Source: Stereocaulon alpinum (taxonomy: Eukaryota > Ascomycota > Lecanoromycetes > Lecanorales > Stereocaulaceae). Taken from it: a DNA stretch of 64,000 nt. This document shows positions 48,276 to 60,370 of this stretch, in pieces (the first letter of the stretch is position 1; each line of letters starts with the position of its first letter). Under the pieces are notes generated by a model. That model made no database searches and had not been told where the DNA came from. It worked only from the letters and a program-made list of their open reading frames with translations. The stretch is from assembly GCA_018257865.1 (NCBI GenBank), contig JAEUBA010000012.1, positions 186,001 to 250,000 of the forward strand, written 5' to 3'. Both the position numbers and the translations under genes were made by a program.

Positions 48276-51200
48276 ATGACAGAAGATAAACGTCCAAGGA
48301 GAGACAATGTGCCCGCAGCTAGTCTAAAAGATCTACATCTTAGAAATGGGGATATCAAGCAAGAGCCGGGAAGGAGGCGATCAGTGGAGGAGTCTGCCAG
48401 CAGCACCGGCTTAACGCCCAAAGATATATCTATACATTCCATGTCTCGCTCTCCATCACCCATTAAATGTGAAAAGGCCTCGGAATCTCCCTATACAGGC
48501 AGTGAAAAGCATGAGGAGGTCATTAGTGGAGATGTGACTGTGAAAGAGGAGCCCGGCCAGCCTCTCAAACTGTCCCGGAGCACCTCACAGAAGGTTGTCT
48601 CACGGCCTCCGACCCTCTACAATGACCACCCAAGTAAGACTGAAGAAGCTAGCACCAGCTTCCAGGTCATCGCAGAATGTACCTATACCTCGAAGTATAT
48701 TGGGTCTACGGAGCACGATTCTATGGATTGCGACTGTGTCGAGGAGTGGGGTAAGGGCATAATCTACATCTTCCACTACGCTGGAACGGAAAGGCATACT
48801 AATGTTTCTTCCTAGATCCTCATACAAAAACCAACTCATCATGTGGAGAGGATTCGGACTGCATCAATCGTGCAACTAAGATGGAATGTGTTGACGACTG
48901 CGGATGCGGAGCTGACTGCCAAAATCAACGCTTCCAACGACACGAGTTCGCAGATGTGACAGTCTTCAAGACCGAAAAGAAAGGCTACGGTCTACGAGCT
49001 GATACAGATCTATCTCCCAATGCATTCATTTACGAGTACATAGGTGAAGTCATCGACGAAGCCCGCTTTCGTCGGCGGATGCTGCAGTATGACGAGGAGG
49101 GAATTAGACACTTCTATTTCATGTCCCTTAGCAAAGGAGAGTTCGTTGATGCGACTAAGAAGGGAAATTTGGGCAGATTCTGCAATCATTCTTGTAATCC
49201 CAATTGCTACGTGGACAAATGGGTAGTGGGCGACAAGCTCCGAATGGGAATTTTTGCCGAGCGCAAAATTAAAGCGGGCGAAGAATTGGTTTTCAACTAC
49301 AACGTCGACCGATACGGAGCCAATCCACAACCATGTTACTGCGGTGAACCAAACTGTACTGGGTTTATCGGAGGCAAGACTCAGACCGAGCGTGCGACAA
49401 AATTATCACATACTACTATTGAAGCACTTGGTATCGATGATGGCGACGGTTGGGATACTGCTGTTACAAAGAAGCCTCGCAGGAAGAAGGCCGGAGAAGA
49501 CGATGAGGAGTACGTCAACAATGTCCAGCCGAAGTCTCTGGACGAGAATGGCGTCACTAAGGTTATGGCCACTTTGATGCAATGCAAAGAAAAGTGGATT
49601 ACTGTCAAGTTACTAGACCGGATACAACGCTGCGACGATGAACGAGTTCGCAATCGGGTTGTCAAAATGCATGGCTATCAGATTCTTAACTCAACACTGA
49701 GTCTTTGGAAAAACGACGCCAACGTCATCCTACAGATCTTCGACATCCTCGACAAATTTCCCAGACTGACACGTAATAAGATCAGCGACTCGAAAATAGA
49801 GACTACTGTTGAAGGCCTCAAGTCTTGTGGAGACGAGCGTGTAGAATCGCAAGCCAACTCTCTTTTGAAGGAGTGGAGCACCCTCGAAGTCGCTTACCGC
49901 ATACCTCGCAAAAAGCGTGAGGTACTTAGCATCAACAATACGGCAACTCCTGAGAGGTCAAATCGCTTTGGTCGACGGGAATCTAGTCGTGAAGAACGGA
50001 AAGGACGCTCCAGATCACGTTCGCGTTCTAAATCCAAGTCGCGGTCACGATCAATCGACGCTCCTCGAGGTCCGTCGGCGCCAAGCGGCCCACGTTCGAA
50101 CTTTCCGCAACGAGGTCCAGGCTTCTATAGCGGACCTCGTCCTGCCTTTCGATCTCGAACATTCAATGCTCTGCCTCATGGCTGGTTCACAGCATCGGAT
50201 GAGAATGGCAGGACATATTACTATGACTCAAGTGGCAAGACGACATGGGAAAGGCCGACAATGCCAGCACTTCCGCCTCCACCACCTCCTAAACCCACTT
50301 CAACAAACAAGGCCTTGGAGGATATTATCAATTCGATCACCAATGAGAAAAACAACACTCCAAAAGACAAACCCATGTCTTCAACACCAAGGGTAACAAG
50401 TGGCGAAACCAACAAGGACAGCAAAGGGGGCCCTGAGAAATGGCGGACTTACAGCGAAGAGAAGCAAAAGAAGCTGTACGAAAATACGGTGAGTCAATCA
50501 CCGTCTGACTCAGTATACTAGTGCATGCTGACACATGGCAGCTATTTCCTCATATCAAGCATGTAATGGAGAAGTTCAAGGGCAAGCTATCAAGGGACGA
50601 CCTTAAGCGATTCGCAAAAGAGGTACGATTACCGATGTGGACGTGTGGCGCATGTGTGACTAACGACCGGTCTCAACAGATCTCGAAGAAACTCGTGAGC
50701 TCTGACTACAAAAATCACCGAGTGGAAGATCCCACAAGAATCTCTTCTCGGCAGGAGAAGCAGGTCAAGAAGTATGTTCAAGACTACTTCGAGAAAGCAG
50801 TTGCGAAAAAGAAAGAGCATGACAAGAAAAAGGTCGAGCGAAAGGCTAAAGAGGCCATGTCTGGAGGGCCTGCATTGACCGAGCCTGCTGCAGAGGTAAA
50901 GAAGGAAGAAGAGAACCATAGCGATGGCGACCAGGACGTGGCAATGTCCGACGATGAGGACGTGAAGCCGAAGCAGGAGACTGCGACACCTATCACTCCA
51001 CTAGACCAGCTGTTGAATGCCGAGGGTCTGAAGCGAAAGAGAGGTGAAGACGACGACCCTGACAGCATCAAAAAAGAAGACGAAAACGCAACACCAATCA
51101 AACGACTAAGATCCGAGACTCCCCCACCGCCCCCTCCGCCCCCTCCAGCATATGGAATGCATCTGGATCCATCCACACCATCGAACGATATTGTAGATAA

Positions 51201-51462
51201 CGGCATAAGCCCTAATGACCTTGCAGAAGATACCTCAACAGACGAATCACCAACGAACTATGCTAATGGGCCACCTCCACCCCCACCTCCTCCTCGAGCT
51301 ACTGACGCCCATTACGAGGACATGAACATCTCAGGCCACGCCCACACTCCAGAAACACTCAACATGACTTCGCCTGACAACGAGGACAATGAGCATGATA
51401 GCCACCTTCCAGAATACCGCCAGCGTCAAGTTCCTGAGTTACAGATTCAAGGTGGAGCTTGA
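48276..51462 (+). CDS. SET2: Histone H3K36 methyltransferase Set2
   Basis: Four exons (48276-48750, 48816-50488, 50542-50622, 50680-51462) give 1003 residues. In order: AWS zinc domain (CDCVEEW...CGCGADCQNQRFQ), SET domain (KKGYGLRAD, IYEYIGEVID, RFCNHSCNPNC, GEELVFNYNVDRYG), post-SET cysteines (CYCGEPNC), a TFIIS-like helical region, an RS-rich tract, a WW domain (PHGWFTASDENGRTYYYDS...TTWERP), and the SRI domain (KHVMEKFKGKLSRDDLKRFAKE...KKYVQDYFEKAV) split by two introns. The tail is acidic with two proline runs. Family knowledge: Set2 binds the phosphorylated RNA polymerase II tail by its SRI domain and methylates H3K36 during elongation. All catalytic motifs are intact. Confidence 0.96.
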
Positions 51463-52032
51463 GCGCAGTTTGAATGTTGGTTCAAGAGCGCGAGCGTGAG
51501 GAGCAGGATAAGCGAGGTCTGGCAGTCTTTGAACGGTGTTCATGTACAATAGATGCTGACTTGTGGAGATGGCAAGCACAGAGGCAGTACCTCTGCCCGT
51601 GCCCAGTTCTCTACACCTCTGTCACATTTCGGTTCTTCACCGTTGCCGTTGAAAACCGTTCAAGTGCCATGCAGTGTGACGCAATAACTCAACGGTCGGA
51701 TGAACCTGCTTATTCGAGGCTAGTGCGGAGGCAAAACTACCTCCAAGCCGGCAATTTAATAATGCCCCACGTTTTCCAACCTTCTCGCATGCGTCTATAA
51801 CTGAATTGATTGCCTGAACTTCCTTCTCAAAACAAAATCTGTACAGCAATTCACTGTTGAAGGCGTATCAAAGAGAGCAGACGCAACGCCGAACTTGTAC
51901 GGCATTCACACCATTTGGGCGCACCGCCATTGACCCCGCATTTGGGCAACACAAGTCTAGGGGTTGCCCGCCAACATCCATCATTGTCAATTGAACTTCC
52001 CACACCTCAAGCACAGTAAACACGCCTTCGGC
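51463..52032. other. Spacer between SET2 and GABA transaminase
   Basis: 570 nt, same-strand neighbours. Contains the SET2 3' end and the promoter of the next gene. No supported ORF, repeat or RNA gene. Confidence 0.5.
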
Positions 52033-53623
52033 ATGTCTTCCTTCCTACGAGCATCGTCTCGCCTTCGGCCCCTCACCCGTTTCCCCACGATCCGTCCAAT
52101 CACTACAACCACCAAGCCTTCAGCCAATGCCGCAACCGCCCAGGTCGTGGACCAAACGGGCACTGAGCAACCGCTCTTCCATAATGAGCCGTTCGGCCCC
52201 ACAATTCGAACGGCCATTCCAGGCCCAAAGAGCAAGATAGCAATTGAGGACCTGGACAAGGTGTTCGACACCCGAAGTTTGAACATGATGGCCAATTACC
52301 AGAACAGCTTTGGAAACTACATTGCAGATCTGGATGGGAACGTACTGCTTGACGTATACGCACAAATCGCCTCAATACCAATAGGCTACAGCAACCCCGC
52401 CCTCCTCGCATCAGCGACATCACCAGAGATGGCCAGCGCTATGATCAACCGTCCAGCCCTCGGCAACTTCCCCCAACACGACTGGGCCGACATCCTCAGG
52501 ACTGGTGTCCTCAAAGTAGCACCAAAAGGCCTCGACCAAGTCTTCACAGCAATGGCTGGCTCAGACGCCAATGAGGTAGCCTACAAAGCAGCCTTCATGT
52601 GGAAGCGGCGTCAAGAGCGCGGAGGTCCTCACGTAGAATTCAACGAGGCTGAAATCTCCTCAGCAATGAACAACCAGGCTCCAGGCTCACCACACATGTC
52701 GATCCTCTCCTTCAGATCCGGCTTCCACGGCCGTCTATTCGGCAGTCTCTCCACTACCCGCAGCAAACCAATCCACAAACTCGACATCCCCGCCTTCGAT
52801 TGGCCTCAAGCCTCCTTCCCGCACCTCAAATACCCACTCGCAGAACACGAATCCGAAAACGCGGAAGAAGAAGCCCGCTGCCTAGCAGAAACAGAAGACC
52901 TAATCCAAAACTTCCACAACCCAGTCGCAGCCGTGGTAGTCGAGCCCATCCAATCCGAAGGCGGCGACAACCACGCCTCCCCCGCCTTCTTCAAAGGCCT
53001 CCGCGAAATCACGCGACGCCACAACGTCCTCCTCATCGTCGACGAAGTCCAAACCGGTGTAGGCGCTACAGGCAAATTCTGGGCCCACGAGCACTGGAAC
53101 AGCGCAGATCCCCCAGATATGGTAACATTCTCCAAGAAAGCCCAAACAGCAGGCTACTACTACGGCAACATGGACCTCCGGCCCAATAAGCCCTACCGCC
53201 AATTCAACACCTGGATGGGGGATCCCGCAAAAACAATCCTCTTCCGCGCTATCATCAATGAAATCGAAAGACTCAATCTCGTTGAGAATACCGCGCATAC
53301 TGGCGAGTATCTTTACTCAGGACTTGAAAGATTGGCGCAGCAATACCCGGGCCAGATTCAGAATCTGAGGGGTCAGGGACAAGGGACGTTTATTGCGTGG
53401 GATAGTCCGAGAAGAGATGATTTCTTGAAGAGAGCGAAGGGCATGGGTGTTAATGTTGGTGGGAGTGGGGAGAAGGCTGTTAGGTTGAGGCCGATGTTGA
53501 TTTTCCAGAAACATCATGGTGAGTTCCCCGTTGTTTTTGGAGGCTGTCTTGGGGTGGTAATGACTGACATGTATCGTAGCGGATATCTTTTTGGAGGCGA
53601 CGGAGAAGCTGATTTCATCGTGA
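52033..53623 (+). CDS. UGA1: 4-aminobutyrate aminotransferase (GABA transaminase), mitochondrial
   Basis: Two exons (52033-53518, 53580-53623) give 509 residues, the family length. The first 30 residues are rich in Ser, Arg and Thr without acids (SSFLRASSRLRPL), a good mitochondrial presequence. Class III aminotransferase features are visible: DVYAQIASIPIGYSNP, GSDANEVAYKAAFMW, the PLP-binding DEVQTGVGATGKFW with Asp, and the Schiff-base Lys in FSKKAQTAGYY. The short last exon encodes ADIFLEATEKLISS; without splicing, the frame would run on into a different C-terminus. The enzyme moves the amino group of GABA to 2-oxoglutarate, giving succinate semialdehyde. It is tail-to-tail with COQ8, 143 nt apart. 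Aspergillus orthologue is called gatA. Confidence 0.95.
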
Positions 53624-53766
53624 GAGGTATGGCATCGAATATTAGTAATGAAATCATGGAAGACAGAAAAGCGGTCGTGATATCCGTTATATCTTCTTCC
53701 AGCGAGCGAGCATTTATGTACATATCTATAAATGAAATATTCATGTACAGACCTGACCCGTCTGTT

Positions 53767-56509
53767 CTACACCACCCCAGCCTTCACCATAGCATTCCTA
53801 AACATCTCTTTACACCTAACCCGACTCCCCAACCTCGCACAAAGCAAGAAAGCCCCGCTTAGTTTCCGATGCAGACTATACGTCTCCTCTGGCGGTGGCG
53901 CTAATCTCTCTCTCACCATAACCGGTATGAAACTCCTGACTCTATCCGTGATCGTCTGATCCCTGAAATCGTAAACGTCAGGCGCTGTATCCATGAACGG
54001 TTCTGCGAGCGTTAAGACGGAATTGATATGTGCATTCAACATTGTCTGGCTCTCATGACCTGTCAGGTAGCCGAGTTGGATGGACAAGTCGCGAACGGTG
54101 GCGCGGTCGGAGCGAGATGCTGCGAGGAGGGTGTTGATGTACGGTTTAATGAATTTATCAGGGAAGTCACGACTTGCGCCGAAATCAAGGAGTTCGAGTT
54201 TGTTGGTTGAGGCGTTGTAGAGGAAGTTGGTCCAGTTGGGATCTGTCTGCATGAATTTGAACTCCGTGATTTCGCGCAGACAGAGACGCAGGATATGAGT
54301 TCCTATCCAGTCTCTTTGCTCTTGATTGAATGTTTGGACTTTAGTGACACCGATGCCGTCGCAAAACTCTGCTGTCAGGACTTCCTTGCCCGAAGCTTCC
54401 GGAATGATAGCTGGAACGTGGAAGATGTCTATTTCATCAGAAAGGAGTTCGCGGAAACGTGCACCCATTTCGGCTTCGCGGATGTAGTCACACTCCCAGG
54501 CTAATTCTGTGCGGGCGTTTGCAATCGTTTTGTCAAGGTAGAGGCCTTTCGGGAGAAGGCGTGAGGCGTTAAGGAGGATCGAGAGATTGGACAAGTCGCT
54601 GTCAATAGAAGATGCGACGCCTGGGTATTGGATTTTTACTGCGACGCGTTGACCTGAAGATTTAAGAGTTGCGTTGTGGACTTGGCCGATTGAAGCCGCT
54701 GCTATGGGCTTTTCGTCGAAGGAGGAGAAGATATCACGCCAGTCGGCGCCAAGGTTGCTGGCGAGGACTTTGTTGCGTTGAGAGGCAGGCATGTAGTCGG
54801 CGCTGTCTTGGACACGTTGTAGAACTTCGTGGATCGGTCCTGGAAGCATCTTTGAATCTGTTCCCGAATCAGCTAGATGACAGAAAGCATCATTGCACAA
54901 TTCATACCTTGAAAGCTCATTATTTGGCCTAATTTCAATGCCGCTCCTCGCATTCGAGACAGTTTAGCTACCAGTCTTTCCATGTTGCTCGCGCTGAGCA
55001 TCAAGGAGCCACCAGCATTCCCACCACCTCCAGTAGCACGACGAAAGCTTTCGCCAACTGCTCCAAATGTCATGGACGCTGCTAGACCACCGTACTGCCA
55101 CAGTCTTCCAAATCGAGATGATGGTACTCGAGACTCGTGCATTTCATATGGAGCTCTTGTGGGCCCTTCGTTTAGGTCTTTCGCGGCCTACGAGGCAACT
55201 GTCAGTCAATCAGCGTGACGCTTGCACGGATGGTAACTTAGAAGCTTACCTCTAGTTTATCTGGAGGCATGCTCTCCGCATCTTTTGTTATGTCGGCGGC
55301 TAACTTGTGCACGTCCTCGTCTCCATCCTGATTGGTACCCGAAGTCCGCGAATCTTCCTGCACCGGTAACCGCATGCTAGACGAGACCTGATCCTTTTGT
55401 TGTGGAGACTTGAACTCCTTCACTGGCACATCTTTGACTCCAGGTAGGTCTAAGCCTTTGGACGAGTTACTCTTGTTAGGTTGACCGCTCAGCATCTTTG
55501 CTACTTTCGGACTCCGGAATATCTCAGAGTACGCCTCATCGGAGAATTGCTCTTGCTCTGGGACAGCTTGACCCTCAGGGATAGTCTGCCTCTGATCTTT
55601 CCGAGTTGAAGAATAGAAAACATCCTGATTAATCTCAGTATCGGGGACATGCTCGTCACTCTCTTGTGTGTCTTCAGTATTCTTCGGCAATTTTACCCGC
55701 GGAAGAGACGAAAGTACTTTTCCAACGGACGGCGATGGCGTGTAGAAGACATCTTGCTCCTGATTTACTTTCAGACCTAGTCCCTCAGCTTCAGGCTCAT
55801 ATGCTACTGCAGGCGGAGGCTCAGCGGCCTGGGAAGGAATTTGCGTTTCTGCCTGCCGTTGTAGCTTTTTGATTTGATCACCCGATGCAGGCTTTGCCGA
55901 CCCTCTGGGATCTGGAATACTTGTTCTGACAGACGCGGCAGGATGTATGTCTTCGCCTGTCCTTCCTTTTGGATCTTCTAACGGTCCCTTGACAGGCTCT
56001 GTGTGGGGTGACTCGGAGTAAGAATCTTGATCCCGTCTAGACGCATTCGTCATAAAACCTGTTGGTGGAACAGTACCATCTGGTAATGGATATCTTTTGG
56101 CCTTCTCTTGCTTTATATCCAACTCGCCATCAGGCGGCTGCTCTGTAGTTGCATTGATGTCGGAGTTCTCATAGAAGTGATTCTGGGCGAGTCCCTGCTC
56201 CTGTTCCCCAGAAGCGTTTCCTCCTTCTACGCTTGATTTGCTCGGTATAGATTCATCCTTGGTAGACTTGTCTGACGAAGATGCTTGAGTAGAATATGCA
56301 GGTCCCGGTCCGTTAAGGGTATCTGCCAAAGCGGAAGCAGCTTTTACTGTAAGGGTGACTCTGTCAGTCTGCGATTTGACAGCTTTTGCAAGCGAAGACG
56401 TCTTGCTGTAAGCGTCCAGTTGGTGCTTGCGGAGGGCGACATGTTTTGCGGTGATCCCGCGGGATGCTTTGAAAATAGCAGCTGCATCAAGAATGCGTTT
56501 TCCGTTCAT
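53767..56509 (-). CDS. COQ8: Atypical kinase Coq8 (ABC1/ADCK3), coenzyme Q synthesis
   Basis: Three exons (56509-55250, 55187-54908, 54857-53767) give 876 residues. Exon 1 is an N-terminal helix region with a possible mitochondrial presequence followed by a very long disordered, charged section (about residues 75-420). The UbiB/Coq8 kinase follows: the KxGQ motif (LKLGQIMSFQDSKMLPGPI, formed across intron 2), the Ala-rich loop AAASIGQVH, the Lys in VAVKIQYPG, the ExD pair region (ECDYIREAEMGA) and the metal site LDFGASRDF. All hallmark motifs are present. Family knowledge: inner-membrane, matrix-facing ATPase/kinase that supports the CoQ synthome. The disordered extension is much longer than in yeast Coq8 (501 residues). 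Confidence 0.95.
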
Positions 56510-56938
56510 CGCAGACCTTCCCCTGTCCTATCATCCTCGAGATATCTCCATATCCACATACGCAGCCAGTTACACTCTGCGTGCACGATTGGTGTTCCTG
56601 CAAGTGGGAAATGCGATCATTATTTATCTGATGCATGACGGCTCGACGGGTTGGCGGCGACGGAGGATCCCGAAACGGCAAGTGCCGATCCCAGGATTCT
56701 TCGTCAGCTCGACCATGAAAGTTTGTCCACATTGACAACAACTCATCCAAGCGACTACTCTTCCCGTTGCCAGTAGGTCCACGCTGATCCTTCAAGTTTG
56801 ACGTGGATATCATTCGTCCATCCATGTGGGACCCAAGGATAACATTTTCACACTGTCCACTTTTACTTCAGCTCGTGGCCGTCGGTGAGCAGGCCTCTCC
56901 AGCATCTGGATAGACAAGCTGGCTTGCCCCCCTCATCG
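56510..56938. other. Divergent promoter region of COQ8 and MID1
   Basis: About 430 nt. The frame of MID1 stays open upstream to about 56885 but without an ATG. No other feature recognised. Confidence 0.5.
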
Positions 56939-58840
56939 ATGCGGCGACTCGGGTACGCGTATTCTAAGCTACGATTACCCCCCTTGCTCTCTGCGTCTTT
57001 CCTCCTAACGCCTATCCTCCTGCTCCTTCTACGTCCACATCACGTCTGTGCCGCAAATGGAGACACGATAACATATGAAGATCACAATCACCCACGACCA
57101 CAGAATCTCCCTGAATTGTTCGAACTTGAGGTGGACGGGGGAAACTATGAGTCGGAGTTTGTTGGGGCTGACCGGAGTATAATTGGAAGAGCTGAGGATG
57201 GGGTCACAGCTTTAGCAAACAATGCTCCAGGGATATCGACCATAGAACAGGGTGGCACGGATTTCTGGACCTTTCCCAGCAAGGCCTTGTTGGGGGGTTC
57301 TTCTACGCCGGTCCCTGGACTTCCCTCCCCACTACAAGGACAACACAGCTCTCCTACTCCAGCAGCTGGTGAAATAACACTGTACATAAGTCTAACGACA
57401 TGCATCCAGCCGTCCCCCAAGTCCGCTAATCCAAATGGTGCTCCGGATCAGCTCAAAATCTATGTTTCAACATCGTCAAGCAATCAGAAACCCAATAACA
57501 GTGACAATGCGATTGCCGTGCCAGTGGATGGAGGATTCGGCTGGCTGAATATCTCAGTGAAAAGCGATGTTTTCATTGGTGTCTTTGCACCTTACAACGC
57601 TGAATTTAACGGGACATATAATTACCAGCTTACGGCCTCTATAGACGGATTCTATGCCTCCTACTATAACGAACGCAATGGCGTTTTCATCGACAGCGAT
57701 ATCAACACGGCGCTACTCTATACCAACAACGTCACATCAGAAAACTCTTCAACCGCAACCTCTGTCTTCCAAAAGTGGATGAGCGGGCCCCCAGCTTTTA
57801 GCATGTTCGTCTACAAACAAGACGATCCACGCATACTGGGAATTCAAAATTCATATTGCGCCTTAGAGAGCTGGGCGCCAGTTCAGGTTTCGGGTGCTAT
57901 TGGGACCAGCATGACGTTAATTGGAGACGAGCGACCAAAGCAACAGTTCCATGTGACCAATCTGAATGGAAGCTCCTCCTATTATGGAACCACGGTCATC
58001 CATGGAAATTCCACAGCTTCAGGCGGTGGTTATGTCAATGGCGGGGGCACGGTATGGAACCCTGTAAACTTTACAACCAAATCAGGTAATTTCTTCGTCT
58101 TGACTCAACTCAGGCCTGTTGCTGACAAGCTTCCAGACAACAATTGCGCTCTTGTCTTCAATCTCACCTTCTGTACTTCTGTGGCGTACGCTGCTCCCTC
58201 GAATCCCACCAACAAAACTTTGTCTCCCATGCTTGGTGCCAAGTATGATGAATACGCCGCTAGCCTATACACAAACTTCAGTCGCTCGCTCGCACAGATC
58301 CCCTGCGATACTACAGCTTCAGCCCAGTATTCCCTGGCCAAAACTTGCACGGATTGCGATAACGCTTATAGAGAATGGCTCTGCGCAGTCAGCATCCCCA
58401 GATGCGAGGACTTTTCAAACGATGCCCCATATCTGCAGCCTCGGGCAGTTAGCCAACTGTTCCTCAACGGAACAAATGGCAGTGTGACTTCGAACGACCC
58501 TGTATTCAAATCCGACAACGTTTCCAGAGCTTATTACAGCAGTAGCCGGAATCCCATGATCGACACAGATATCCAACCAGGCCCCTACAAAGAGATCTTG
58601 CCTTGTAAGGATCTATGCTATGACCTCGTGCGAAGTTGTCCGGCGGCGCTACAATTTGGATGTCCGCTCGAGGGACACGGGCTGAACTGGTCATACGGCA
58701 ATCCATCGGGTCTGGATTGGTACCCGCCCACATGTAATTCTCCACTGAGCTTGAAGGGAGGAGCAGCTGTGCTGAGAGGCATGGGGGTTTCGGCTGTATT
58801 TATGGCTTTTGGCACGGCGTTGATGACTATAATGATATAA
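56939..58840 (+). CDS. MID1: Stretch-activated calcium channel regulator Mid1
   Basis: Single exon of 633 residues from the ATG at 56939. A signal-anchor segment lies at about residues 13-35 (LLSASFLLTPILLLLL). The large extracellular part has many N-glycosylation sequons, and the C-terminal third is Cys-rich: CTDCDNAYREWLCAVSIPRCEDF and LPCKDLCYDLVRSCPAALQFGCP, which define the Mid1 family. The end is hydrophobic (VFMAFGTALMTIMI), consistent with a GPI-type or membrane tail. Family knowledge: Mid1 is the partner of the Cch1 calcium channel at the plasma membrane. The first ATG after the in-frame upstream stretch precedes the signal segment directly, so I take it as the start. Confidence 0.93.
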   Translation: MRRLGYAYSKLRLPPLLSASFLLTPILLLLLRPHHVCAANGDTITYEDHNHPRPQNLPELFELEVDGGNYESEFVGADRSIIGRAEDGVTALANNAPGISTIEQGGTDFWTFPSKALLGGSSTPVPGLPSPLQGQHSSPTPAAGEITLYISLTTCIQPSPKSANPNGAPDQLKIYVSTSSSNQKPNNSDNAIAVPVDGGFGWLNISVKSDVFIGVFAPYNAEFNGTYNYQLTASIDGFYASYYNERNGVFIDSDINTALLYTNNVTSENSSTATSVFQKWMSGPPAFSMFVYKQDDPRILGIQNSYCALESWAPVQVSGAIGTSMTLIGDERPKQQFHVTNLNGSSSYYGTTVIHGNSTASGGGYVNGGGTVWNPVNFTTKSGNFFVLTQLRPVADKLPDNNCALVFNLTFCTSVAYAAPSNPTNKTLSPMLGAKYDEYAASLYTNFSRSLAQIPCDTTASAQYSLAKTCTDCDNAYREWLCAVSIPRCEDFSNDAPYLQPRAVSQLFLNGTNGSVTSNDPVFKSDNVSRAYYSSSRNPMIDTDIQPGPYKEILPCKDLCYDLVRSCPAALQFGCPLEGHGLNWSYGNPSGLDWYPPTCNSPLSLKGGAAVLRGMGVSAVFMAFGTALMTIMI

Positions 58841-59149
58841 AGGGCAAATGATACCACGGCATTGGGGAGGCGTTGGTAAAGGGCTGTATTTGCATCCTCT
58901 GGTGCTCTTGATTGATGACGGGGTTCACATTGTGAATGGCGGTAGATCTTCGTACAAACACTCATGAATGCTATGCCGCGATTGAGCTAGTTCTCGGGGT
59001 TGTATACTAGGCTATTCAGTATTTGTACAATCATAGAAGCGTGAAAGTGCAGAATCCAGGGATAGCTGTCCTTGTTCAGGGAGGGAAGTTGGGAAATTCG
59101 GCATCGAAGGCTGCACATCTTTGGGGTATCATACATCGTTATTATTGAC
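58841..59149. other. Short convergent spacer (MID1 / CWC2)
   Basis: About 310 nt with the 3' ends of both genes. No ORF or element recognised. Confidence 0.5.
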
Positions 59150-60370
59150 TCATTCGCTATCATCATCACTCCCATAAGCGACCAACGGGCCCGCAGGTGC
59201 CGTCGTCGGCGCCTTCACTGTCCGTACCTGCCCACCGCTACTCGATGCCTGTTTCTGCAACGCCGCCAACGTCGAACTTGACAGAATGCCCTTATCCTCT
59301 TTTTCTTCTTGCTCCAAGGGTCCATCCTCAATCAAGTATCTCTCCTCCCCCTCGACCATGCCTCCATCTCCGCTTCCGTGGGCACCTTCCAGCTCCTTAC
59401 TCCGGGCATACCACACCTGATCCGGGGCCTCATATCCCTCCAGCCCAAAGCCCCCTTCAATCTTCTTCCTCCTCTTCGCATCTGGATCTCTGCCCTCTAT
59501 TTCCCTTACGAATTCTTCCGGCAGCGCTCTCCTGACTGCCTCTGCAGCTTGCTCTTCAATTTTCCTAGCTTCCCGCTTCTGCGCCATTGGGTTTGGATCC
59601 ACGGTCGCCCATCTCACATTGAGGATCTCGCTGTGATCCAGGCTCTGATGCGCCATAGCTTCCTTTGCGAATTGGCTGTTCGCTTCATTTGTGTAGGTGA
59701 CGAAAGCTACTCCTCTGGCTGTTAATACTCGTATTCGATCGATTTGGCCCCATTCGGCGAAATGTCGAGCTACTACCTCTTCAATGTCATCTGTGACGTG
59801 TATTCTGCCGATGTAGAGTGTCCGGTTCTGGCGCATGAAGGATCCTACACCTCCCATATCGTCGCGGTAATCGCTGTGCTTGTCTCTTCCAAAACAGTCA
59901 ACGTTAGGATTAAAAGTATCGAACAGTCCCGGTAATCGATGCAGGTATTCGCACTCCTGTCCTCGCGGGCATAGACCCTTCGCAAAGAACAGGCAGAAGT
60001 AGCTACCAGCCACCTTATCGCCTCTCGTGTATCCTGAATCCTTCGATATGTTACAGCGGCCAGCAGCTGGGGTTTTGGAAAGGTATTTGTCCTCGCGGTC
60101 GCCGCCTGACCACTTGTTGTACCAGATGTTGAAAATAGTGCCGGTTTGAGGTGGGGGTTCAGATTTCATTGTAGACGGATCGACTTGCGGACGCGCTGGT
60201 CTTCGCTTCTTTCGTATTATCTTCTTAGTTTTCTTCTGGTCTGGGTCAGGAATCTCGGCTTGGGTATTCATGTCTGTGGTATTGTTCGTTGTGGTGAGGT
60301 CGGTGGATGTGGTTACGACGGGGGAGAGGGCTGAGGTGGAAGGCATAAATGAGGTCTCTGTTTCTGCCAT
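59150..60370 (-). CDS. CWC2: Pre-mRNA splicing factor Cwc2
   Basis: Single exon of 406 residues. A torus domain with a CCCH zinc finger is seen as CNISKDSGYTRG followed by YFCLFFAKGLCPRGQECEYLH, preceded by FNIWYNKWSGGD. The RRM follows with RNP2 RTLYIGRIHV and RNP1 RGVAFVTYTN. The C-terminus is low complexity and ends in an acidic SDDDSE. Family knowledge: Cwc2 belongs to the NineTeen-related complex, contacts U6 snRNA and helps form the spliceosome active site. The first 75 residues are Thr-rich then basic. Head-to-head with CUT12, 258 nt apart. Confidence 0.95.
   Translation of the reverse strand: MAETETSFMPSTSALSPVVTTSTDLTTTNNTTDMNTQAEIPDPDQKKTKKIIRKKRRPARPQVDPSTMKSEPPPQTGTIFNIWYNKWSGGDREDKYLSKTPAAGRCNISKDSGYTRGDKVAGSYFCLFFAKGLCPRGQECEYLHRLPGLFDTFNPNVDCFGRDKHSDYRDDMGGVGSFMRQNRTLYIGRIHVTDDIEEVVARHFAEWGQIDRIRVLTARGVAFVTYTNEANSQFAKEAMAHQSLDHSEILNVRWATVDPNPMAQKREARKIEEQAAEAVRRALPEEFVREIEGRDPDAKRRKKIEGGFGLEGYEAPDQVWYARSKELEGAHGSGDGGMVEGEERYLIEDGPLEQEEKEDKGILSSSTLAALQKQASSSGGQVRTVKAPTTAPAGPLVAYGSDDDSE

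Noticed and set aside
53519..53862. Unspliced C-terminal extension of GABA transaminase
   Set aside because: Splicing of 53519-53579 restores the family end (HHADIFLEATEKLIS); the read-through tail has no family resemblance and would overlap COQ8.
56885..56938. GTG start for MID1
   Set aside because: The ATG at 56939 is the first usable start and lies directly before the signal-anchor segment.
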